From positions 124,001-188,000 of the forward strand of contig JADDOH010000476.1 of the NCBI GenBank assembly GCA_016648135.1: DNA of 64,000 nt. The letters run 5' to 3'. The notes beneath the pieces were generated by a model. The model had not been told where the DNA came from, made no database searches, and saw nothing but the letters and a program-made list of their open reading frames with translations. Below, piece after piece: positions 54,801-64,000 of the stretch. The number at the start of each line of letters is the position of its first letter. The first letter of the stretch is position 1. The stretch is from Agrypnia vestita (lineage: Eukaryota; Arthropoda; Insecta; Trichoptera; Phryganeidae). The position numbers and the translations under genes are program-made.

Positions 54801-55706
54801 TTCTCCGCCTTGATCTGCGCTAATGGTCACGTAGTTGAATCACTTTGGTCCCACAAACATTTGTGGTCATGTGTTAATGTGTGATCGGACGTCGCATCTA
54901 TGCGTGCGTACACGCACTACTAAATCGTGTATAGTGTGCGATGTTCAATACTACTTCGAAGGTCAGGACTGTACTTGCGTATTCGTACGTGTACGTACTA
55001 CTCAATTTCGTATGAAAACGCATCCAGTGTGCGGCCAGCGTTACACTTCAGCTTATCAAATTTCAAAATGTATGGTGCACTTTTTGAAACTATAAAGTGT
55101 AATATTTTCTTTAATACCCATTTATGCATCAATTCTGTTTTATTTTGAAATCAGAACACTCAACTATACCGAAAATTCTTACTTTCAGAAGGATTTGTTA
55201 TAATGACCACAATCTTGGATTTAGCCTAACCAGGACATAACACCCACATGGTTCCTGCGATGGGATACTAAATGTCGTGTAGATAGGTCAGAGACATAGA
55301 GAATAGCTCAGAAAACTAAATATAAAAGACCCAATGTATTAATTCTGTATGGTTATTTACATATTTTTTAAGGTAAAATTTCATTAGTGGCTAAGTACCT
55401 TTACTACAGTAGGTGAAATAATAGATTATTACCTCTAAAATGAGACTCTCTGGACAGAGTATAGCCTCAATGGCATTTAGAAGAAGAGTCGGATGAGCCG
55501 CAGAGGCACTCTGTGAATCCAAAGATTCCATCAGCCTATCCACAAGAGGATAGCACGGCCGCAGTTCTCGTTTCAATCTTTCTAGGTTACGTGGATTTTC
55601 AAGTTCATCGAGGCCAACAAACATGACCATTGCATTGAAGATTGATATTAACAAAGAGTTCAGATCGCTTTCTAAACCCCCACTAGCTATGCCTATCAAA
55701 GTAATA
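48801..55706 (-). CDS. fuz: Fuzzy, planar cell polarity effector (5' end missing from the window)
   Basis: Six minus-strand exons (55706-55433, 53220-53023, 51682-51483, 49986-49854, 49311-49106, 48837-48801) join in phase and give 348 residues after one split codon. The match to Fuzzy is collinear: ITLIGIASGG, FNAMVMFVGLDELENPRNLE, a central PIYLCHRSPR, IIICGPTPALSEVDA, and a C-terminal YWCSEYHKCHAYR block. Fuzzy forms the CPLANE complex with Inturned and Wdpcp and controls polarised actin hairs in flies and ciliogenesis in vertebrates (family knowledge). Human FUZ is 418 residues, so about 80 N-terminal residues are missing; none was found between 55707 and 64000, so the start probably lies past the right edge. 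No disabling change is seen. Confidence 0.93.
49106..49311 (-). CDS. fuz: fuz exon, fifth in window
   Basis: An acidic, likely disordered start (DFCIVNEDVPSSETPEIASD) is followed by ETYWCSEYHKCHAYRQENSV and CCVLYASVVPMPTM. It ends with two bases of an arginine codon at donor GTAAAT. Confidence 0.92.
49854..49986 (-). CDS. fuz: fuz exon, fourth in window
   Basis: Completes the split glycine and reads VMVVQCDEQKYVISRSVQ then RLDILRTFYLQAVQ; the RLxILRxFY motif aligns with RRRLLRNFYTLV of vertebrate Fuzzy. Donor GTAGAA, phase 0. Confidence 0.92.
50069..50588. mobile_element. 520-bp palindromic element in a fuz intron
   Basis: Begins CAGGGTTATTTGAAAAACAT and ends with the inverse, TTTTTCAAATAACCCTG, flanked by TA on both sides. 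The arms (about 230 bases each) pair along most of their length, for example GTCGAAAATGTTCAA with TTGAACATTTTCGAC and ATATGCGACATCAAA with TTTGATGTCGCATAT. No ORF. Confidence 0.92.
50590..51115 (-). pseudogene. Penelope-like retroelement fragment (RT and terminal repeat)
   Basis: 51115-50848 on the minus strand encodes SPVMANLFMIFLETDILANA and RRRFVDDIFVIWPHG, the reverse transcriptase motif with the catalytic DD of Penelope-like elements, then DQLNNFLTKINPQNSTI. Downstream (about 50740-50690, minus) CTTGAGAATGAGCAG and TTCGAAACGTCGGG resemble the ribozyme-bearing terminal repeats of these elements. No endonuclease domain is present. Confidence 0.8.
51483..51682 (-). CDS. fuz: fuz exon, third in window
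   Basis: Acceptor CATTTTATAG, donor GTAATT. It encodes VAFRAVVCKLLSDVHVIIIC, then GPTPALSEVDA and a basic stretch ending SGVL, with two bases of a glycine codon left over. The GPTPALSEVD core matches the GPSPPLSQL region of vertebrate Fuzzy. Confidence 0.93.
51795..51990. mobile_element. Palindromic MITE in a fuz intron
   Basis: Arms TGGGATATCCTACCATGTAT and, inverted, TGGGATATTTTGCCATGTAT, with further pairing over CTGACCTCTCTGGC. The centre has CATCAACAGGGCTGACGATG with CCCTGCAGGG. Relatives at 11495 and 55230. Confidence 0.78.
52312..52525. mobile_element. Long hairpin element in a fuz intron
   Basis: Inner arms 52373-52413 and 52424-52464 pair with two mismatches and three G-U type pairs around a 10-base loop. 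Pairing continues outward with gaps (AAAGTGTATGGAA with TTCCATACACACTTT; GAGGTCTCACAGAGA with TCTCTACGAGACTTC). A half copy is at 26364. Confidence 0.85.
53023..53220 (-). CDS. fuz: fuz exon, second in window
   Basis: 66 codons between acceptor TTGTTTCAG and donor GTAAGT, both phase 0. The protein begins PVLEQFTSRMGSVFGCLCVW and ends TPIYLCHRSPR, matching the middle (longin-like) part of Fuzzy. Confidence 0.93.
53230..54235. other. fuz intron DNA, no distinct feature
   Basis: AT-rich. ORFs of 74-79 codons are not protein-like. The phrase CATATTATGCAATAATAA is present twice, near 53994 and 54044. Confidence 0.5.
54245..54400 (+). mobile_element. tRNA-derived SINE, family A, best copy
   Basis: Box A-like TGTGGTTAGGACTC and box B GGGTTCGAACC stand 30-odd bases apart, then CACTCCAGACCAGTAAG and TTTCATAGCACAAGCGTTTA and an A-rich tail. 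Matches the minus-strand copy at 3655-3800 over head and body. Confidence 0.8.
54477..55045. mobile_element. MITE with GCCGGCCGCAC termini
   Basis: Left GCCGGCCGCACTTTGGATACG and right CGCATCCAGTGTGCGGCCAGC are inverted repeats. Interior repeats CGTACG/GTGCGTAC-like words. The two overlapping ORFs on the + strand are by-products. Confidence 0.72.
55230..55320 (-). repeat. Fragment of the 51795-51990 family
   Basis: GATGGGATACTAAATGTCGTG, GATAGGTCAGAGACAT and AGCTCAGAAAACTA follow the right arm of that element. Confidence 0.6.
55433..55706 (-). CDS. fuz: fuz exon (first one in the window)
   Basis: The acceptor CTTTTTTCTCCAAG ends at 55707 and the donor GTAATA begins at 55432. The exon starts with the last base of a split codon, then 91 codons beginning ITLIGIASGG and ending SLILE. 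It holds the diagnostic FNAMVMFVGLDELENPRNLE block. A TTG at 55699 is inside the exon and is not a start. Confidence 0.94.
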
Positions 55707-55768
55707 CTTGGAGAAAAAAGATTAATTTAATTAGAAAACAACAAATTGATTCTAGAGTTGGGTAGGAT

Positions 55769-56957
55769 GTAGAGTCCATTCACTTTAGGTAAGCCTTTTG
55801 CATTAGTGTGAGTAACAGTCCGTTTACAAAATCTCGTAACATTTTTTTTTTTGAGTAAATGATGGACGCAAAAAAATATATAAATAGTATTTTATTTTCT
55901 TAATCTGAAATTAGCATATATGTATTATAAAAAAACTATATTTAATTTTTTTAATCCCCAAATAATAATTATTTAGAAATCTATTCGTAACCGTAACTAG
56001 AATCCAATAACTGATCTAATTTCGTTTTCAAATTAGTATGATTTCAAAATTGTTAAATAAAATAAAAACATTGACTTTATGTTTTTTTAATAAAATACTC
56101 TGAATTAGATTTTTTTTCATTTTATGATTGTTTTAAATATTTCAGTTTAAGTATAATTAAAACTTGTAATTGTATCCACTATTGTAAGGCATATGTCATT
56201 AGTATTAATCAAAATATATCATTCTCTATGCAGCAATGTCCATCACTAACGCTGCCACATGGCTCAAATAAATAATGAGGTATAGGAAGCAAAATTCTCT
56301 ATTTTATTTCCATCACTAATGTTATCAAGGCGCTACGCTACTCTGGAGAACGCTGTTCTCACAGCCTTAACTGGCGGCCGAAATATATAATAAAATTATG
56401 TTATTTTTGACGGATTATGGCTTTTAAATTAAATATATAAGCGGGTATAATTGTGGTTAAATAATTTCGAATTCTTATAGTTAATTTTAATCAGATAAAC
56501 TATAATCATTTGTATCGGACTCCGAATCCTCGTCTAAATTCATATTAAATTGATTAGTGATTGAAAGTCTGTGATTTCATTCATTTGAATATCCTTCGTC
56601 TCGTGCTTAGTTTCAATTCCTTTTGTATGTCAGCAAACATTTTTCTATTTGCTTTTTATTCTATTCAACTTTTTCCATTTTATCTTTATTTAATTCTTCG
56701 TGATATTTATATACATTTAAAACTATCTCCTTTGTTTGACCTGAAAGCGATTTCTCCTTTCCTATTTTAAAAATATTCGTGATTTTGTAGTCACCGTATC
56801 TTTAAGCTAAAAATATTAAACAAAGAAACGATCAGAGTGTTACTGGAGCGGCCAATGAAGTTGGTTTAAAAAATTAATACAATTTCACAATTTACGTGTT
56901 ACAGAGGGTATTACTCACACTAATGCAAAAGGCTTACCTAAAGTGAATGGACTCTAC
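55769..56957. mobile_element. 1.19-kb DNA element with perfect 47-bp inverted ends
   Basis: 55769-55815 and 56911-56957 are exact inverted repeats (left end GTAGAGTCCATTCACTTTAG). The 75-base fragment at 10011-10085 is identical to its left end. No transposase ORF. It lies 60 bases upstream of the first visible fuz exon, in the intron. Confidence 0.92.
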
Positions 56958-57429
56958 AATATTTGATCAATCATATACCCTGACATATGTGCAAAATAGA
57001 TAGTCCTAAATCTTTATCAAAACCGTGATCATTTTCTAATAAATGATTTTGGTCTGAAATTGAATAATTTAGAATCATTAGAAATCAGTAAAGCATGTAA
57101 AAGTGAACAAAATATTATTAATAATCGATTAAATTTAACTACTAGTCCAATTCTAAAAAATTTTCCAACAATTTTGTGTAATCAAGAACATCAGCAATAA
57201 TATTTGAAAATAATTTTTTAAATAATTTAGAAAACCAAAACAAAAAACATAATTCATTTTGATATTTTGATAAATATAAAATACCCTGACGATGGAAAGA
57301 TTTTTCCGAAACAAGTAGGTGTAATTAATAAATATAGTAGATTAAAACAAATAATATGTATTTTTTTTAATATTCTACTCCCTTAAATTACCAAATATAT
57401 TGCACTACTGATATATGATGATAATGCAA

Positions 57430-57720
57430 TCAATACATATATTTACTTCCTTGCCGTTCATAATCAACCTAAATCCAAATGCTTACATTTCAAAAGCGAC
57501 CTTAATCCATAGTCGGGTTTCAAAATGTACTTAAGTCCATTTTAAATGTTAAAATAAATCACGAAATATACAAATTTCATTTATTTCATGTTATTTTAAT
57601 GTTTTATTTTTGTTTTATTATTACGTTAGTTCTTATTTAAGTTATAAATAAGATGTAAAAAGGTTTACTTGATTTGCCAAAACATAGTTCATGGCGTTAG
57701 GTAGGTTTTGATACGCAACG
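57430..57720 (+). repeat. Interspersed repeat, uninterrupted copy
   Basis: Matches 1095-1480 (shared CAACCTAAATCCAAATG, GGCGTTAGGTAG) and lacks the insert at 1326-1400. Confidence 0.75.
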
Positions 57721-58343
57721 ACTCATATATCAAAAATTTGATATATATCCAAACTTTTTTCTCCTTTTTTGCACACGTCGATTAATACAAACTCGAAATA
57801 ATTAGGAAATTTAATTTTTTAATTTTGTACATGAATTATTATTTATTTATTAATTAAATGAAATGCATACTGAAAAAAGCTAATATGCAATATATATAAG
57901 TTATAAAAGTTGCTCTTTCTAATGTAGTGTTATGGGTGTTTGGTATATAATATCGAGTACCATCGAGACCCGGCACATTCGATGCCCTGCATCGAGTACG
58001 ACAAGAAAAAACAGGGTTGCCACCTTCTACCCTGGCACTTTATAGAATCGGACAGATTTTAGGGAGGTGAAAAATAGGCAAAATTACGTCATCGAGTACC
58101 AGTATGAAATTAACGCCATTCGATAGTCCTAATAATCCATGTCATAAAAATATATGGTTGCCTGCCCTCAGCTTGGAGCATTTCCTAGTCGGCCAAGTTT
58201 TATATCGGTTGTAGTACACCATGTACTAAGTTCAAGAAATCGTTGTGTAAAACAATGTGACATTTTTGTAGCAGTTTTGTAATGATAATATTTATAATGA
58301 ATTATATTTAAATAATAATAATAATATAAATAGTAATATATAT

Positions 58344-59951
58344 GTTACAGCGAATTTGCATTTTTAGTGAGACTATACTTTCACTAGTAGAAATGTACTT
58401 TTCCCGGTCGGGCACAGTCTGGGCAGTGAAAACATCTAAATCAACGAATTCTCAGATTCACTACACTTTATCCGTAAAAATATATTTTGTTCGCGAATGC
58501 GCGCATTACTCAAAGCATAGACAATATATCGGTGAAACTATCAATTTGTACACGTAATTCTTAAAGCGTAGAAAGTATAAAGGCGGCACTTCACTAGGCA
58601 ATTTCTATTCATTTTGCGGTCCTATTTTAACTCCTAAATTAAAATAGGACAGCGGCACCGCAAAACGAATACGAATCGCGAAGTAAGGTGTCGGCTGAAA
58701 GATCGCGCACTCGGGTTTTTTATGATACTGACGACTGCCGGAACAAAACGAGGTTATGTCACCATGTAAATATTGGGGGGTTAAGGGAAAATTTTTATTA
58801 ATGAATATGTATTTTGTCAATTAAGTTTATTAAATATGTTTTTTTTATAACAATACAACAAAAGTTTATTTCTTACAAATATAGAAACATAAATAAACAT
58901 ACACCTGGTATTATTAATTTTAAACGAACCTTTAAAAGTGCGTCAAGTAACAAACACTCGATGCGAAAAATACAAAAAATCAAAGAGATTCTAAGTCATC
59001 ATTTACGTTTGAATTCATTCAGATTATTCAGCATTTCCAATTTTCTATCTTTTTATCAAAAATGTGTCTAATGTCATTTGCGTTTCTTGTTTGCGCTGTG
59101 TAAAGCACGTGCAAAGTGGGTGGTAGACGTACAACATAAAGTGCGCGGTTTTTAAGTTCGCAAACTTACTCGGCTCGACGTCGGTGACAGACGTGAAGCT
59201 TGCTCACACCGTATCATTTTTATGAGTTTAATCGACTGTCTTTTGAATTATAAGATGATCAGAATTTCGTAAGTGTTCGCGATTAAAATTTTAAAAATAT
59301 ATTACGTTTTAGTTACCTACCTAAACTAATCATTGAATATCAAAGACCAGTCCAGAAGTGTGACAGTTCGAGAAACAGAACTATCGCCACAGAATAGAGA
59401 ATATGCTATCGCTCAAAGGATAAAAATTAGAAATACTGTCGCTTTGTGATGACTTTGGACTAGACTAGTGTAGAATGAGACACAAAACGCAAAATAAATT
59501 TTGAAAAACAAGGTCCATGTGCCATTAGAATCTTGTTATAAAATCATATAATGAAGAATTGGTGCAGACGAAACTTTCAACACTTCAAAATGACTATTTT
59601 AATAATATCCGTTACCTACATAATGTTGATTTGCACAGAAGAAATAATGCAGTAAGAACCTTGTTCACGCAATGACTTATTAAATTGTTATTCAAGGCCC
59701 GGTTGTTTCAATTTGGATAAATAAAAGTTCGTTTAAAAGCATAGATTTTTACGGAAACGGATTTCAGACTTGTCAAATTTAATTTTTGACAGTTCGGAAA
59801 CCAATAAATTCACTAGTAAGTAGAAGTTAAAATATTGTATTCATTTCTATTGGTGAAAAACTCTTTGAATATGATAAGAATGACCTTGAATATAATTTCT
59901 CTAAAATGCCAGTGAATGATGGACTCGCTAGAAAAACAGATTCACTGTAAC
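58344..59951. mobile_element. 1.6-kb DNA element nested in the left arm
   Basis: Begins GTTACAGCGAATTTGC and ends with the inverse-like CAGATTCACTGTAAC. The right arm of the host composite is continuous at the matching point, which shows the empty site. It contains one arm of the 8588-8737 MITE family (59697-59760), a small inverted element at 58579-58705, and no transposase. Confidence 0.72.
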
Positions 59952-60595
59952 ATATACATAGAATCTATTTGCCAACAGAGCAAATATTAGAATCACATAC
60001 GTGTATTATTTTATTTCAAATGTGTGATTCTAAAACATTGCGAACTTTTCGCTTGACCGTATGTGTGAGAGAGCACTATTGTCTTCTTCTTCTTCTACCC
60101 CTTATCCTATTGGGTTGGGTTCAGGAAATCGTTATGTAAAACAATGGGACATTTTTGTAAAAGAGAGAGATAACTGTTTACCTGACTTATTTACCATGCT
60201 CGTTATTTAGTCGCTGGTTAACGTTTGTGTGCACATGCCGCTGAAGTTATTTTGCCGCTTGCTTATTTTTGAGAGTTTCAAATAGTGTGGTTAAGTTATT
60301 GCCAAATTGAATGAATGCTTCGTGTGCAAAAAATTGACAAGAAGGTTAAGGAATTTACTGAAAATACTTCCTACTTTTGAGGTCTCCAGTAGACTTGGTA
60401 CTGTAACAAACTATAAATGCACATGCTGGTAATCGTTTAACTGACACATGTTTACTACATAATTGAAACCTTCTCTAGTCAACATCAGCATAACATTCCA
60501 TATAATTTATTGGTGAATTTCTCGAGGAAATTCGTTTATCCAGCATCGTCTATATCTTCCAGATCGTTTAAATTGGCGAACAAGTTATTCTTTTT

Positions 60596-62960
60596 TTGTC
60601 CATTATAAATATGTTATTTTCGCATAAAGAAATACACAAATATTCGTGGATTCAGAAACGAGCGGGTAAAATATCAGAGGGACTAAGATGTAAAGTGACT
60701 AGAACTAAACGAGACTTGGAGCTAGCTACAGATCACTTAATGGTCACCTGTGACATTAGATGGAAAAACGAAGCGAATGTCATAATTCGTAATCCACCAG
60801 GGAAAAACTAGATCATGAGAAAAATCAGCTACCAAAAATTGGCAGAAAATGAAACAAGTAAGGCGTTTGATGAGAAGATGGAATCTATTTTTGAGAGGAT
60901 CCCCATGTCTTCGAAGGATGTGGAAAGTGAGTTGAAATGCTCCGAGACTCGGTTATTGAGGCGATAACAATAACATGAGATACAAAACGAGTAGGTTCAA
61001 ATAAGGTCCAAAAAAGTACTCTATGATGGAACGAAGATACTCTAAGGGCAGTGAAGAAAAATAAGCTAGCGTACATACTATGGATTGGAAACCAGACGAG
61101 AAGTAACTATGAGAATTAATTGCAAAAAAAGAAAAGGACTAAAGCTATAGTGGTAGCCGCAAAAACGCAAGCATGGAAAGAATTTGGGTAGACGTTAGAG
61201 AAAGTGTTCTTGGCGCAAGTGTTTTCGGCAGAAAATAAAGAGACTACGCAAAAGTACAAATATCACAATCGTCAAAAGTGTCAGAGCGAATGATGCAAAC
61301 CTGATAAAATATGAAAACGGGATCTTGGAAAGGTGGAAGCAGTACTTCGAAGACTTGCTGAATGTGCTAAAAACTCATGTAATGAGTTAGTAATTACTTG
61401 AAGTAATACTTGAAGCTTCCTTCCTTAATAGGGAAGAAACTTCAAGTATTACACTTGCGAAAGTGACAACGATGGTTCAGTTAGAAAAAAGCAGGAAAGA
61501 AGTCAAGACAGACGAGATAAGGACCTAGTAAGACCGGACTATGGTGGCTAACCTGGATAAAAAAACATTGCGTGGACAAGTGGGAGCACGCCCATTGATT
61601 GACAAACGGGGGTCATAGTTTCACTGTATAAGAAAAGAGATAGAAAGGAATGTGGAAACTATAGATCACCCTGCCAAGTCAACCAGGAAAGATATTCACT
61701 AGAATCCTTGAGAATAAATGCCCTAGAATCGCAGAAGGAAAAATACAGGAAGAGCAATGTGGCTTTAGGAGTGGAAGAAGGACAACGGACTAACTATTCA
61801 CCCTGCAGCTAGCTATCTAAAAATCATGGTAGTTTGCTAAGCCAATATTAACAGCGTTTCTAGATTTAGAAAGGGCGTATGATAGAGTTCCACGTCAGTT
61901 ACTATGGAGTATCCTGCAGGAATATGGTATCCAAGTATGGTATATAAGAAAAGAAAATGCTGTGTGAGGATTGCAGGTCAAAAGTTGAGTGAATTCGACA
62001 CCAAAACAGGGCTCAGACAAGGTTGTCTAATGTCGCCTATCTTATTCACGGTATTTAAGGACAAGATCAGCCAAAACAGCATTGCCCATAATGGGGTGAG
62101 TATTGGGGAAGTGGAGAAGGGTAAACTGTTATTTGCAGATGACGTCGCCTTGCTGGAAAAATCACCAGAAGAGTTACAAATAATCGTCGACAAATTTGAC
62201 GAGGAAACAAATCGCGCAGGGATGAGGCTGAGCGCGGATAAATCCGAAATCATGGTGATTGGCAGAAGCAAAGAGCAATGTAACGTAACGTAGCAGAATA
62301 GACGTCTAAAATAGATGAACAGTTTCAAATACCTTGGTGTAATACCAGTGAAAGTGAATTAAATAGGAGAATAGGAGCCGCAAGCCAGGTAACACAATCC
62401 CTGTATTATCCCGTACTTAGAAAAGCGGAGCTCAGCCAGCGAGTAAAGTTGGCAGTATTCAAATCAGTTTTCAGGCCAACCCTAGTGTACGGCCACGAAC
62501 ACTGGATCTTGACCGAAAGAACCCACTCAAGGCTACAAAACCACAAACTAAACCAAAAACTACAAACAAGATGGGATTTCTACGAGGAATAGTATGAGTT
62601 ACCGGAAGGGACAGAATCAGAAATACGCAAAAAATAAAATGTCTCGAAGTGGAATCCTTATTGACATTTATCGAGAAGTCACAGTTACGGTGGCTGGGAC
62701 ATGCCGGCAGATAGATGGCCAAAGCGGATATTCCAGGCAAGACTAGAAGGTAGAAGAAGGAGCTGGCGGAAACAGTTGCAGGACTGCTGCGAAGCGAGGT
62801 TGCAACTTGGGCTGACGTGGAGAGCGAAGTCCAAGATAAGAAGAGTTGGAACCTCCTATTCGGTGCAGGGACCATGTCCCAATAGGATAAGGGGTAGAAA
62901 AAGAAGAAGAAAACAACAGTGCTCTCTCACATATACGGTCGAGCGAAGAGTTCGCAGTGT
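60596..62960 (+). pseudogene. Non-LTR retrotransposon (LINE) remnant
   Basis: Frames in order: ENGILERWKQYFEDLLNVL (61315), a pre-RT region with IQEEQCGFRSGRR (61750), TAFLDLERAYDRVPRQLLWS (61855), GLRQGCLMSPILFTVF and KLLFADDVALLEKSPEELQI with the FADD active site (62010-62170), then a C-terminal region with ADRWPKRIFQARLEGRRRSW. Many stops and shifts. The end AATAGGATAAGGGGTAGAAA is typical of insect LINE tails. The endonuclease domain is not recognisable. I cannot fix the clade. Confidence 0.9.
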
Positions 62961-63884
62961 TGCAGAATCGCACATTTGAAATAAAATGATACACTTATGT
63001 GATTTCAATAATTGCTCTGTTGGCAAATAGATTCAATGTATATATTACTATTTATATGATTATTATTATTATTTATATTCAATTTATTTTGAAGTATAAT
63101 TCATTATAAATATTATTACTATCCAAAACTGCTACAAAAATGTCACATTGTTTTACACAACGATTTCTTGAACTTAGTACAGGGCGTACTACATTTGATA
63201 TAAAACTTGGCCGACTAGGAAATGCTCCAGGCTGAGAGTCGGCAACCATATATTTTTATGATATGGGTTATTAGGACTATCGAATGGCATTAATTTCATA
63301 CTGGTACTCGATGACGTAATTTTGCCTATTTTTCACCTCCCTAAAATCTGGCCGATTCTATAAAGTGCCAGGGTAGAAGGTGGCAACCCTGTTTTTTCTT
63401 ATCGTACTCGATGCAGGGCATCGAATGTGCCGGGTCTCATTCTGGTACTCGATGACGTAATTTTTACCCAAAAATAGGCGTCATTATTTGGCGATTACAC
63501 AAAACGCTCCAGGATGATCCCGGGCACCCCTTTTTTTTTGATACCCATTCTACAGGACACCACCCTATTCAAGTCCCATCCAGGTACTCGATGACGTAGG
63601 GTTGACGACGGTCAGCTCCTAGACTATATTCTCAGATCTCATTTGAGATTCTGCTCTTTTAGAGGACAATAATACACTGCAATCAAGTATGGAATTCCAG
63701 CCATATTATATAAATTTGGAAGAATATAAATTTGTAAAATTATTTTAAAACAAAATTGATTGATCAGATCTGATAAATTCAGATTACTCTTATTTGAAGA
63801 GCATTTCTTTAATTAATGTGTACTTACTGTTGAAAAAAAGTCAATGTAATAACTATTTCATAATATGAAATTCCATATTAGGAG

Positions 63885-64000
63885 CCATCCAAAAATTACG
63901 CCAGGGGGGAGGAAGGGGTCAACAAAGTGTGACATCGTGTGACATGGGGGGGAGGGACAATTCATAAGCTTCATGACGTCACATGTATAAATCTAAAGTA
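63885..64000. repeat. Interspersed G-rich repeat at the right edge
   Basis: GAGCCATCCAAAAATTACGC, a G-rich run, and TGTGACATCGTGTGACATGG follow the pattern of a repeat family widespread in insect genomes. It runs off the window. Confidence 0.55.

Larger units (their letters stand above)
57940..63624. mobile_element. 5.7-kb composite with long inverted arms
   Basis: Left arm 57964-58343 continuing at 59952-60114; right arm 62880-63460 is its inverse. Shared blocks include GAGACCCGGCACATTCGATG, TTGCCTGCCCTCAG, AAGAAATCGTTGTGTAAAAC and TATTTGCCAACAGAGCAA. The right terminus extends to 63624; the left one is truncated near 57940. A motif of the form GTCATCGAGTACC recurs in both orientations (57952, 57991, 58088, 63300, 63405, 63438, 63581). 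The middle is a LINE remnant. Confidence 0.82.

Noticed and set aside
54845..55045. CpG-rich ORFs (73-86 codons) as exons of fuz
   Set aside because: Wrong strand and bounded by GCCGGCCGCAC inverted repeats; best explained as MITE interior.
63816..63880. Possible upstream fuz exon ending in a GTAAGT donor on the minus strand
   Set aside because: The phase would fit, but the frame closes after 17 codons and lacks the conserved SLNGVHMF-type N-terminal residues.

Overview
The window is AT-rich animal nuclear DNA, almost certainly from an insect. It holds two spliced protein genes with GT/AG introns, no operons, and a very dense load of insect-type transposable elements (mariner, Tc1, pogo/Tigger, hAT-like, piggyBac, MULE, non-LTR, Penelope-like, an LTR solo element and tRNA-derived SINEs). 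The order of insect cannot be fixed from the sequence alone.

Host gene 1 (+ strand, coding exons 22579-35572) is a complete SLC36-type proton-coupled amino acid transporter of the pathetic (path) type: six coding exons, 474 residues, every splice phase consistent. The start codon lies just inside an exon with a good 3' splice site, so at least one non-coding 5' exon lies upstream; 14160-14364 is a weak candidate. Host gene 2 (- strand, coding exons 55706-48801) is the planar cell polarity/ciliogenesis effector fuzzy (fuz). Six exons encode 348 residues to the stop codon; the first ~80 residues are missing and probably lie beyond the right edge. The two genes are convergent, about 13 kb apart, and the space between them is mostly transposons.

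Region by region: 1-14 kb is gene-poor DNA with satellite-like units, SINEs, two copies of a 0.6-0.8 kb hAT-like MITE, a 752-bp hAT-like element with a perfect 8-bp duplication, and the 5' part of a DDE transposase. 14-22.5 kb may be path's 5' region and holds a hAT-like element, a 130-bp satellite block and a decayed Tc1 element. 22.5-36 kb is path; its introns hold a GC-rich island, a mariner element with an inverted duplication, a 1.5-kb pogo-like element that makes up almost all of intron 3, and a hairpin. 36.7-39.4 kb is a transposon with MULE and DDE remnants, 40.5-42.0 kb a deleted Tigger, 44.1-45.7 kb a repeat arm interrupted by a deleted piggyBac, and 46.1-46.5 kb a solo LTR. 48.7-55.7 kb is fuz, with a 520-bp palindrome and Penelope debris in its introns. 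57.9-63.6 kb is a 5.7-kb composite with arms of several hundred bp in inverted orientation, a LINE remnant between them and another DNA element nested in one arm.

I found no rRNA genes, no convincing functional tRNA, no CRISPR array and no prokaryote-style operon. The most interesting features are the layered insertions whose empty sites can be read inside this same window, and the number of long, well-conserved inverted repeats, several of them in introns of the two host genes.
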